From contig JAGLDQ010000184.1 of the NCBI GenBank assembly GCA_023145535.1, forward strand, positions 1 through 7,914: a stretch of 7,914 bases of DNA. Reading direction: 5' to 3'. The notes under the pieces were generated by a model, which was given only the letters and a program-made list of their open reading frames with translations, made no database searches and had not been told where the DNA came from. This document shows, piece by piece, positions 1-6,337 of the stretch (position 1 is its first letter; the number at the start of each line of letters is the position of its first letter). This DNA comes from Cocleimonas sp. (GTDB taxonomy: Bacteria > Pseudomonadota > Gammaproteobacteria > Thiotrichales > Thiotrichaceae). The translations under genes were made by a program, and so were the position numbers.

Positions 1-53
1 GTGCCTGTATTCGGAGGTTTATCTTTTCTCAGTACACCTGCATTTTTGCAAGA

Positions 54-1838
54 TTAGCTTCTTTTTTGAGATGACTGTTTTTGATTAGTGCCACGATCTG
101 CTCTTTTAGAAAGGTCACGTAATTTAAGTTGTTGACCTGAAACCCATGTTTTATACAATATCTTGTAAATATCCTTAGGCATTCCATCTGGTAGGCTGAC
201 GGTGCTATGCGTTGAATCAATTTTTAAATTTTGAATATATTGGCTTTCTAGACCTGCTTCATTGATCAGTGCGCCAACAATATGCTTGGCTTCTGCGCCA
301 TGTTCATTGCCGACTTCCAAACGATACGATGTCATTGGTACATCATCTTTATTGCCTGTTTTCTTTTTAGGTTTGCGCTTTTGGCTGTCTTGATTGCGTC
401 GCTCATTGCGATCATCAAAATTACGCTCTCCACGTTTTCTATCATTTCTTTGACGATCTCGGCGACCTTCGTTACGGCCTTCATTTTTTGAGCTAAAGGC
501 AAAATCGGGAATAGCACCTTTTGTCTCGACTAAAGGACGATCACGTTGCACTAAATAGCTTAATGCAGCAGCGATTTGCGTTGGGCTTAATTCACTTTCT
601 TCGGTTAGCTCTGTTATCAATGTTTCAAAGAAATCGAGCTTGTTGTTATTTGCGGCGTTAAGAATGTTTTCTTTAAAGCGTGCAATACGACTATCGGTAA
701 TATCTTTTGGTGAAGGAAGTTTTAACGGTTCAATTTTCTGTCCTGTCGAACGTTCTATCGACTGTAACATGCGATCACCCCGCGGTGGAATAAACAGAAT
801 CGCCGTTCCTTCACGTCCTGCGCGTCCTGTACGTCCGATACGATGTACATAAGATTCTGTATCGTGTGGCATATCATAGTTAATGACATGGGTAATGCGC
901 TTTACATCTAAGCCCCGTGCAACAACATCGGTTGCCACTATAATATCGAGTGAGCCTTTTTTAAGACGATTAATGGTTTTTTCACGTAAATCTTGTTTAA
1001 TATCGCCATTTAATGGGGTTGTTGCATAGCCGCGTGCTTCTAGCTTCTCAGATAATTCAACGGTCATCGACTTGGTACGAACAAAAACAATGACAGCGCC
1101 AAAGTCGTCTGACTCTAAAATTCGCGTGAGTACATCGAGTTTATGGAAGGTTTTACCTTTCCAATAAAGCTGTTTAATAGTGGAAACGGTTGAGGTTTTA
1201 TTTTTTATTTTAATCTCAATAGGATCGGTTAAATAGCGCGAGGTAATACGCTTGATTGGCGCAGGCATAGTCGCTGAAAATAGCACCACTTGACGCTCAT
1301 CAGGCGTATCTTTAAGAATCGTTTCAACATCATCGATAAAGCCCATACGTAACATTTCATCGGCTTCATCTAATACGACCGTTTTAAGATCCCCCAATTT
1401 TAGCGTGCCACGGCGTAAATGATCCATGATACGCCCTGGTGTACCGACAACAACATGCACATCACGGCGCATTTGGCGTAATTGAATCCCAATATTCTGA
1501 CCGCCATAGATTGGCAAGACATGAAACCCTTTTAGATGGCGAGCATAGGTTTGCCACGCTTCGGCTACTTGAATCGCCAATTCACGCGTTGGGGTAAGCA
1601 CTAAAACTTGTGGTGTTTTTTTTGATAGATCAAGATTAGACAGTAATGGCAGAGCAAAAGCCGCCGTCTTTCCTGTCCCTGTTTGTGCTTGACCCAGTAA
1701 ATCACGCCCTTCTAGTAGTGGTGGGATACTTTCAGCCTGAATGGGTGAGGGGACTTCATAGCCCGAATCTTCAACAGCTTGAAGGATCGGTTTGCTCAAA
1801 TTAAGGTCGGAGAATTTGATATTACTTTGTTCAGACAT
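54..1838 (-). CDS. deaD: ATP-dependent DEAD-box RNA helicase, CsdA/DeaD type
   Basis: This cytoplasmic helicase unwinds RNA with ATP; in E. coli the family helps ribosome assembly and mRNA decay in the cold. Numbered from the ATG at 1838, the 594-residue protein shows the full motif set: motif I AQTGTGKT (51-58), PTREL (83-87), TPGR, DEAD (157-160), SAT (188-190), ATDVVARGLDV and HRIGRTGR (332-339). A charged Arg/Asn/Lys-rich linker (about 452-500) leads to a C-terminal DbpA-like RNA-binding domain (about 503-577). That domain, and the sequence DEADEMLRMGFIDDVET, separate it from RhlE, RhlB and SrmB. E. coli DeaD is 629 residues; here the Arg/Gly-rich tail after the RNA-binding domain is almost absent, leaving about 18 residues. 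An in-frame GTG at 1847 would add three residues. The ATG is preferred because its product starts like other family members, although neither start has a clear Shine-Dalgarno sequence. It is divergent from the lipoprotein gene and ends 53 bases from the window edge. Confidence 0.96.
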   Translation of the reverse strand: MSEQSNIKFSDLNLSKPILQAVEDSGYEVPSPIQAESIPPLLEGRDLLGQAQTGTGKTAAFALPLLSNLDLSKKTPQVLVLTPTRELAIQVAEAWQTYARHLKGFHVLPIYGGQNIGIQLRQMRRDVHVVVGTPGRIMDHLRRGTLKLGDLKTVVLDEADEMLRMGFIDDVETILKDTPDERQVVLFSATMPAPIKRITSRYLTDPIEIKIKNKTSTVSTIKQLYWKGKTFHKLDVLTRILESDDFGAVIVFVRTKSMTVELSEKLEARGYATTPLNGDIKQDLREKTINRLKKGSLDIIVATDVVARGLDVKRITHVINYDMPHDTESYVHRIGRTGRAGREGTAILFIPPRGDRMLQSIERSTGQKIEPLKLPSPKDITDSRIARFKENILNAANNNKLDFFETLITELTEESELSPTQIAAALSYLVQRDRPLVETKGAIPDFAFSSKNEGRNEGRRDRQRNDRKRGERNFDDRNERRNQDSQKRKPKKKTGNKDDVPMTSYRLEVGNEHGAEAKHIVGALINEAGLESQYIQNLKIDSTHSTVSLPDGMPKDIYKILYKTWVSGQQLKLRDLSKRADRGTNQKQSSQKRS

Positions 1839-1870
1839 AGGATGCACGCGCAGGTAAAGTGGGGGCGCGC

Positions 1871-1900
1871 ATTATACGCCATTTTTTGTTGATATGTTAT
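1871..1900 (-). promoter_or_regulatory. Sigma-70 promoter for the DEAD-box helicase
   Basis: Read on the minus strand there is a perfect -10 box, TATAAT (1876-1871). Eighteen bases upstream is ATAACA (1900-1895), which matches four of the six -35 consensus bases. The -10 box is followed at once by GCGCGC, a GC-rich discriminator of the kind found at stringently controlled promoters. Transcription would start near 1864, giving a leader of only about 25 nt before the ATG at 1838. The call is based on sequence match only. Confidence 0.7.
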
Positions 1901-1980
1901 TTTATATTTAACTTGTATAAAACTCATTTCTAATGAAACGTAATTTCTGTATATTTCTAGAAAAATCACATTAATAAGAA

Positions 1981-1986
1981 AGGGAG
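1981..1986 (+). promoter_or_regulatory. Ribosome binding site that sets the lipoprotein start
   Basis: AGGGAG lies upstream of three in-frame candidate starts: TTG at 1991 (4-nt gap), GTG at 1994 (7-nt gap) and ATG at 2003 (16-nt gap). Only the GTG has ordinary spacing, so it is the preferred start. All three choices keep the signal peptide. Confidence 0.65.
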
Positions 1987-1993
1987 ATTCTTG

Positions 1994-2932
1994 GTGAAAA
2001 AAATGCGAGTGAGGGCAAATGTCTTGGTGCCAATTAGGGGGGTTAGACTAATAATCACGGGTTTGTTGCTCGTTAGCTTGGTTGCTTGTGAAGAGAAGAA
2101 GCCAGAAACAACATCAATAAACCTTAGTTTGCCAGGGATTGATGGTGTTCAACCGCCACCTGTAGCAATGATGGGTGATGAAGACCATACTTTGTTAGCG
2201 CCTATTGCAAAACAAGAACCAGCTACAACCGAAATACAACAATCGGTGGCAGGGCAGCAATATCTAAAATCAGCTCATCTAGTCGCTAACAGCAAACCAT
2301 TATTTGCCCCTAATTTATTAGACAGTCTGTTTGTTGGTGATAATTTTTATCCATTAGGCTGGTCGCCAGATGGTGAAAAATTTGCCTATGCGGTAGCGCG
2401 TGGAGAAGAAGGAGGGCATGAGATGTTCTCAGGTGTTTTTATACAAGACTTGGTGACGGACAAGGTGACTTGGACGTTGAAAAAAACAGGGCCACAGAGT
2501 GGAAATACTATTGAAAACTTTTGGGGAGAAAATTATCAAAAAATACAGGCGCAATTAGACAAAAATAAAATAAAACTAGGCGGTGCAGGGCTGAAAATAA
2601 ATACCACTTCGCTTGCGTATAATGGAGCTAATTTTGATTACACGGTAAAATCGAAACAAACCAATGATGGTCAAATAGTATCTTATCGTGTGTTATTAAC
2701 ATCAAGTGTCAAAGGGAGTAAGGAAATCTCTAAAGCCACCTTAAAAACAATTAATCGGCAAAATGGAGCGTATGGCAACAAAGAAAAAGTCGCTGTCATT
2801 GGTTATTTTCAAGGCGCGGATAAAGCACGTGTGGCAACGGTGTTAGGATTAATGGAAACGGGTTGGGAGGGGACGCGGGTCATGCGCTATAAAATTATAG
2901 GGGCTAGTTTAAAGTATGGCAAATGGCGTTAG
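1994..2932 (+). CDS. Putative lipoprotein with one TolB/WD-like beta-propeller motif
   Basis: I do not recognise this gene and can assign no function. From the GTG start it encodes 312 residues. The N-terminus is basic, a hydrophobic stretch follows (about 17-31), and then a clear lipobox, LVAC, with the lipidated cysteine at residue 32. Glu-Glu after the Cys is not the Asp that keeps lipoproteins in the inner membrane, so outer-membrane anchoring is likely. A low-complexity, proline-containing linker runs to about residue 110. The mature domain has one GWSPDGEKFAYA motif (122-133), typical of a TolB/WD40-like strand pair, but only one copy, so a complete propeller is not shown. The layout, with this motif early and a hydrophobic strand-like stretch (KVAVIGYF) and a GWEG motif near the C-terminus, recalls secreted DUF2259 proteins; that link is tentative. 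Its stop is 10 bp from truC, suggesting co-transcription. No convincing promoter was found upstream. Confidence 0.8.
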   Translation: MKKMRVRANVLVPIRGVRLIITGLLLVSLVACEEKKPETTSINLSLPGIDGVQPPPVAMMGDEDHTLLAPIAKQEPATTEIQQSVAGQQYLKSAHLVANSKPLFAPNLLDSLFVGDNFYPLGWSPDGEKFAYAVARGEEGGHEMFSGVFIQDLVTDKVTWTLKKTGPQSGNTIENFWGENYQKIQAQLDKNKIKLGGAGLKINTTSLAYNGANFDYTVKSKQTNDGQIVSYRVLLTSSVKGSKEISKATLKTINRQNGAYGNKEKVAVIGYFQGADKARVATVLGLMETGWEGTRVMRYKIIGASLKYGKWR

Positions 2933-2935
2933 GGG
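2931..2935 (+). promoter_or_regulatory. Ribosome binding site of truC, overlapping the upstream stop codon
   Basis: AGGGG shares its first two bases with the TAG stop of the lipoprotein gene (2930-2932) and lies 7 nt before the truC ATG. This supports the truC start and suggests the two genes may be translationally coupled. Confidence 0.65.
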
Positions 2936-2942
2936 TTAAGCC

Positions 2943-3656
2943 ATGCTAGAAATTTTATACCGAGATGATTACCTCGTTGCAATCAATAAACCATCAGGCT
3001 TGTTAGTGCATCGTAGTTTGATTGATCGTCATGAAACCGAGTTTGCGATTCAACAGACGCGGGATCAAATTGGTCAATATGTTTATCCTGTGCATCGTTT
3101 GGATAAACCAACATCCGGTGTGTTGTTATTTGCTTTAACGGCTGATATTGCGCGAAATATTATGCAGCAGTTTAGGGAGAAGCAAGTACAAAAGCGCTAT
3201 CTGGCTGTGGTGCGTGGTTATACGCAAGCGTGTGATAAAATTGATTATGCGCTAAAAGAACAGCTAGATAAAATGACGGACTCAAAGGCGAGGCAAGATA
3301 AAGAAGCGCAAGATGCCGTGACGCATTATACCTGCAAAGCGATGGCTGAATTGCCTTTTGCCGTAGGGCGCTATGATTCGGCACGCTATTCTTTGCTAAG
3401 CCTGACACCTGAAACTGGCAGAAAACATCAGATTCGTCGTCATATGAAGCATATTTTTCATCCTATTGTGGGTGATACATCGCATGGTGATGGTAAGCAT
3501 AATATTTTTTTTCGTGAGCATTTTAACTGTCACCGTCTGTTATTACATGCCGATCGTCTGTGTTTAACACATCCTGTTTCTAAGTATAGGTTGATAATAC
3601 GCGCTCCTTTAGATGATGATTTTCAAGTCATTATTGATGAAATATTTGACATCTAA
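2943..3656 (+). CDS. truC: tRNA pseudouridine(65) synthase TruC
   Basis: This cytoplasmic RluA-family enzyme converts uridine 65 in the acceptor/T-stem region of certain tRNAs (in E. coli tRNA-Ile1 and tRNA-Asp) to pseudouridine. The 237-residue protein aligns by eye with E. coli TruC from its first residues (MLEILY, then NKPSG and LVHRS). The catalytic motif HRLDKPTSG (51-59) puts the nucleophilic aspartate at 54, the same place as in E. coli. Further family blocks are QKRYLAVVRG (83-92), TGRKHQIRRH (158-167), HPIVGD (173-178), and LLLHADRL followed by LTHP (199-211). The protein is about 23 residues shorter than E. coli TruC, all missing from the poorly conserved C-terminal end, and looks complete. 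The AGGGG ribosome site 7 nt upstream fits the start. It probably shares a transcript with the lipoprotein gene, and no clear rho-independent terminator follows it. Confidence 0.93.
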   Translation: MLEILYRDDYLVAINKPSGLLVHRSLIDRHETEFAIQQTRDQIGQYVYPVHRLDKPTSGVLLFALTADIARNIMQQFREKQVQKRYLAVVRGYTQACDKIDYALKEQLDKMTDSKARQDKEAQDAVTHYTCKAMAELPFAVGRYDSARYSLLSLTPETGRKHQIRRHMKHIFHPIVGDTSHGDGKHNIFFREHFNCHRLLLHADRLCLTHPVSKYRLIIRAPLDDDFQVIIDEIFDI

Positions 3657-3764
3657 TTAAGCATAAAAAATAAGCTAGGATTATTTATCGTTTTTATTTG
3701 CGGATAAAGGGTATTTCATTTATTCTCCTGATTTCATACTATTAAATTCAATAAATCCAATCTG

Positions 3765-3794
3765 TTGACGTTTTTTCATTAGGCTTGGTATAAA
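3765..3794 (+). promoter_or_regulatory. Extended -10 sigma-70 promoter for the secreted glycosidase-like gene
   Basis: TTGACG (3765-3770, five of six consensus -35 bases) is followed after 18 bp by TATAAA (3789-3794, five of six). The -10 box is preceded by TGG, an extended -10 TGn element. The start would lie near 3801, giving a leader of about 40 nt to the ATG at 3841. The gene therefore probably has its own promoter rather than depending on read-through from truC. No operator-like repeat was recognised. Confidence 0.72.
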
Positions 3795-3840
3795 TATATT
3801 AATAATAATCTAATAGTCAGTTACTTTCTTAAACATATTA

Positions 3841-6174
3841 ATGATAATGATTCAAATACAGCGGACTGTATGGCTTCCTCTAGCGTTGCTGACTTTTTTC
3901 TTAGGCCTAAGTTCTAATGCACTTAGCACGCCTGTCAATATCAACTCACCGTTAGGAATTAATACCAATGAGGCGATGGAGAATAACTCCAGCTTGCCAT
4001 TTGTAGATTTATTTCGGCTCTCCTTACCATTTGAAGAGGCACGCCCTTGGTTTACTAAAGGCAAGGTACAGTATGATAAAAATGGCTGGCCAAGGAATTT
4101 GGATAGGGGATCCGCAGGGACACGTTTTATAAGCCAGATGCCATTAAATAGCTTGCCAAAAGGTTTGTATACCGTGCGCTATGAGGGTGAGGGAAAAATT
4201 CGTTATGGGGCAAGTGCGAAACTGGTAAAGCGCCAAAAGGGTAAGGATTTGATTCGCTTTGTACCGATGAAGGATCATCTTGTTACGGCGACACTGTTTA
4301 TTGATAAAACGAATCCAAACGATCATATCCGTAATATCCGTATTTTAATGCCTGGTGGAGTGTGTAGTGATAATGTGTATAAGCGTGTTCGCCATAAAAA
4401 TGCGTGTAGAGGGGGTCAGTATCTAGCCTTTGATAAATATTATGAGCAAATCATCTTTAATCCTGACTATTTGAATTTTATGAAGGATTTTAAAGTCATT
4501 CGTTTCATGAATATGGGCGGTGTGACGCGTAATAATATCCAATTTTGGAAAAATCGTCCGCACCTTTCAGAAGCGACTTGGGGTGGAAAAGAGGGTGTGC
4601 GAGGTATTCCGCTAGAAATTATGGTGGAGTTGGCGAATCAGCTCAATGTTGACCCATGGATTAATATTCCGCATAAAGCTAATAGTGCTTTTATTTATCA
4701 TTATGCTAAATATATGAAAGAGCATTTGCGCCCGCATTTAAAAATCTATATTGAATACAGTAATGAAACATGGAATGACCTGTTTGTACCGCAAGCGGAG
4801 CATATGAAGCAGACAGGAACACGTTATCGTTTGGATAAAGACCGCCGTGTTGCAGGGACGAAATATTATTCACAACAAAGTGTTGCAATATTTAAACAAT
4901 GGGAGGCTGTTTTTGGTGGAACGAAGCGATTAGTACGTGTAATGGGGGGTAAAACATCCGATATGGCGTATACGCATTTAGTTTTGGGGTATAAAAATGC
5001 TTATAAACACGTTGATGCGCTAGCCATTGGCCCTTATTTTTATATGAGTCAAAAAGATGCACATAAAATGCGGAGTGTTGGCGCAATCTTTCAGCGTTTA
5101 ACAGACCCATCAAATTATTACTCCGTTAATAATGTACTAAAAGCCGTACGAAAACAGGTCAATATTACCAAGCGCTATGGGATAGATTTAATTGCCTATG
5201 AAGGGGGGCAGCATTTGGTGGATCATAAAACGCATTCGATGACACAAGCGGCAACCCCCTTTCTTGTGCAAGCGAATAAAGACCCGAGAATGGCACAGCT
5301 TTATTACCATTTATTGACAGGATGGAAAGAAGCGGGGGGTAAATTATTCGTCTTATTCTCTGCGCCACGAAAATATACTTGGCATGGCAGTTGGGGAATT
5401 AAAGAATATATCAATCAGCCCGCCTCACAGACACCAAAATATCGTGCTGCATTAGCCTTTAAAAGAGGAAAACCTTGTTGGTGGGTAGGTTGTTCATCCG
5501 CTTCCATAGTGCGTCATAAAAAACCAGCTTCTATTGCGAAACATTTAGTCACAGGAACAGAAGCCGTGGCAGAAGCGCCTATTTTAGCAATAACCCATAA
5601 AGTCAGAAAGTCACAGAGTATCTGGTCGGAAAGTACATTCAGGAAAGTGGAAAATTTAGTGGATGGTGATATTGATGATCATGCCGATCTCTCTGCCAAT
5701 TGGCGTTCAAGCTGGGATGAAGATCATTTATATCTATGGGTCGATGTGCGTGATGAAAAAATTGTACAAGACTCGCCCCATACTTGGGCTGATGACTCAA
5801 TAGAAGTCTACTTGGATTTGGATAATAGCCGCAGGATAAAATACGATGGTAATAATGACCTGAAGTTATCCTTTCGAATGAAAGATAACACCGTTACGAT
5901 TGAAGGTATTAAACCCAGTACGCGTGCTAGGAATATATCTAAAAATATTGGCTTTATCATGACAGAATTACCGAAAGGGTATCGTTTAGAAGCCGCCATT
6001 CCTTGGGAAACATTAAATGTAAAGCCGCGCCTTAATCAGCATATTGGCTTTGAAATACAAGTTAATGACGATGACACAGGTAAGCACCGTGATGGAAAAA
6101 TAGCTTGGAATGCTAAAGTAGATAAGGCTTGGAAGAATCCTAAGATGTTTGGCGGGCTGGTTTTGAAGCATTAA
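3841..6174 (+). CDS. Secreted clan GH-A-like glycosidase with C-terminal CBM9-like module
   Basis: This is probably an exported polysaccharide-binding or hydrolysing enzyme of 777 residues. A signal peptide occupies about residues 1-27, with likely cleavage after SNA. Residues about 50-195 look like a beta-sandwich (YEGEGKIRYG and neighbours). Residues about 200-540 look like a TIM barrel. They include DPWINIP (271-277), IEYSNETWN (304-312) with an Asn-Glu pair at 308-309 expected at the end of strand 4 for the acid/base, and IAYEGGQHL (451-459) with Glu454 expected at the end of strand 7 for the nucleophile. This Asn-Glu...Glu pair is the clan GH-A signature. Residues about 600-777 match the CBM9 pattern: DGDIDD, WDEDHLYLWVDV, WADDSIEVYLD and LEAAIPWETL. 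Cysteines 175/189 and 546/551 could form disulphides. I cannot assign a GH family or substrate; it may be one of the proteins loosely annotated as cellulose-binding. The tandem ATGs (3841, 3847) have no visible Shine-Dalgarno sequence. It converges on the Alg8-like polymerase. Confidence 0.88.
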   Translation: MIMIQIQRTVWLPLALLTFFLGLSSNALSTPVNINSPLGINTNEAMENNSSLPFVDLFRLSLPFEEARPWFTKGKVQYDKNGWPRNLDRGSAGTRFISQMPLNSLPKGLYTVRYEGEGKIRYGASAKLVKRQKGKDLIRFVPMKDHLVTATLFIDKTNPNDHIRNIRILMPGGVCSDNVYKRVRHKNACRGGQYLAFDKYYEQIIFNPDYLNFMKDFKVIRFMNMGGVTRNNIQFWKNRPHLSEATWGGKEGVRGIPLEIMVELANQLNVDPWINIPHKANSAFIYHYAKYMKEHLRPHLKIYIEYSNETWNDLFVPQAEHMKQTGTRYRLDKDRRVAGTKYYSQQSVAIFKQWEAVFGGTKRLVRVMGGKTSDMAYTHLVLGYKNAYKHVDALAIGPYFYMSQKDAHKMRSVGAIFQRLTDPSNYYSVNNVLKAVRKQVNITKRYGIDLIAYEGGQHLVDHKTHSMTQAATPFLVQANKDPRMAQLYYHLLTGWKEAGGKLFVLFSAPRKYTWHGSWGIKEYINQPASQTPKYRAALAFKRGKPCWWVGCSSASIVRHKKPASIAKHLVTGTEAVAEAPILAITHKVRKSQSIWSESTFRKVENLVDGDIDDHADLSANWRSSWDEDHLYLWVDVRDEKIVQDSPHTWADDSIEVYLDLDNSRRIKYDGNNDLKLSFRMKDNTVTIEGIKPSTRARNISKNIGFIMTELPKGYRLEAAIPWETLNVKPRLNQHIGFEIQVNDDDTGKHRDGKIAWNAKVDKAWKNPKMFGGLVLKH

Positions 6175-6253
6175 TGTAGTCGGTGTTAGAGACAGATGAG
6201 TGAAGCATCGATAGGATAAATATAGCGTTTATGTGCGTCAGGATATTGCATTG

Positions 6254-6280
6254 CTCCAACTTCCCCTAGGACGCTTGGAG
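6254..6280. repeat. Short inverted repeat in the convergent gap
   Basis: CTCCAA (6254-6259) pairs with TTGGAG (6275-6280) around a 15-base loop that contains the palindrome CCTAGG. It sits directly beside the longer inverted repeat at 6282-6322. Neither side has a T-run, so it is not a typical rho-independent terminator. Its function is unknown. Confidence 0.45.
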
Positions 6281-6281
6281 G

Positions 6282-6322
6282 TTTCATAGAGGCCACAGAA
6301 GTGTCAACTGACCTCTATGAAA
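6282..6322. repeat. Perfect 11-bp inverted repeat between convergent genes
   Basis: TTTCATAGAGG (6282-6292) and CCTCTATGAAA (6312-6322) are exact reverse complements separated by 19 bases. The right arm begins 16 bases beyond the stop of the alg8-like gene, so the hairpin would form at the end of that transcript, and about 110 bases past the stop of the glycosidase-like gene. It could be a bidirectional transcript end or mRNA 3' stabiliser, or part of a dispersed repeat. Against a classical intrinsic terminator are the moderate GC content of the stem, the long loop and the lack of a U-tract on either strand. Confidence 0.6.
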
Positions 6323-6337
6323 GAAGTCTAATTCTGA

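Noticed and set aside
38..53. TGCA-TTTT-TGCA palindrome after the helicase stop
   Set aside because: The stem is only four base pairs and lacks a U-tract, so it is not a supportable terminator.
282..491. Plus-strand hydrophobic open frame opposite the helicase
   Set aside because: It is the complement of the Arg/Asp-rich linker, which gives runs of hydrophobic codons by chance; there is no ribosome site.
1889..1921. Possible plus-strand promoter TTGATA with TATAAA
   Set aside because: The boxes are good but the spacer is 21 bp, too long for sigma-70. Another -10-like TATATT at 1950-1955 has no acceptable -35 box.
1954..1963. Perfect palindrome TTTCTAGAAA upstream of the lipoprotein gene
   Set aside because: A single 10-bp AT-rich palindrome is expected by chance in such DNA, and it is not placed over a convincing promoter.
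3660..3720. Possible terminator after truC (TTTATC/GATAAA arms)
   Set aside because: The stem is short and AT-only apart from one pair, the loop is long, and no T-run follows.
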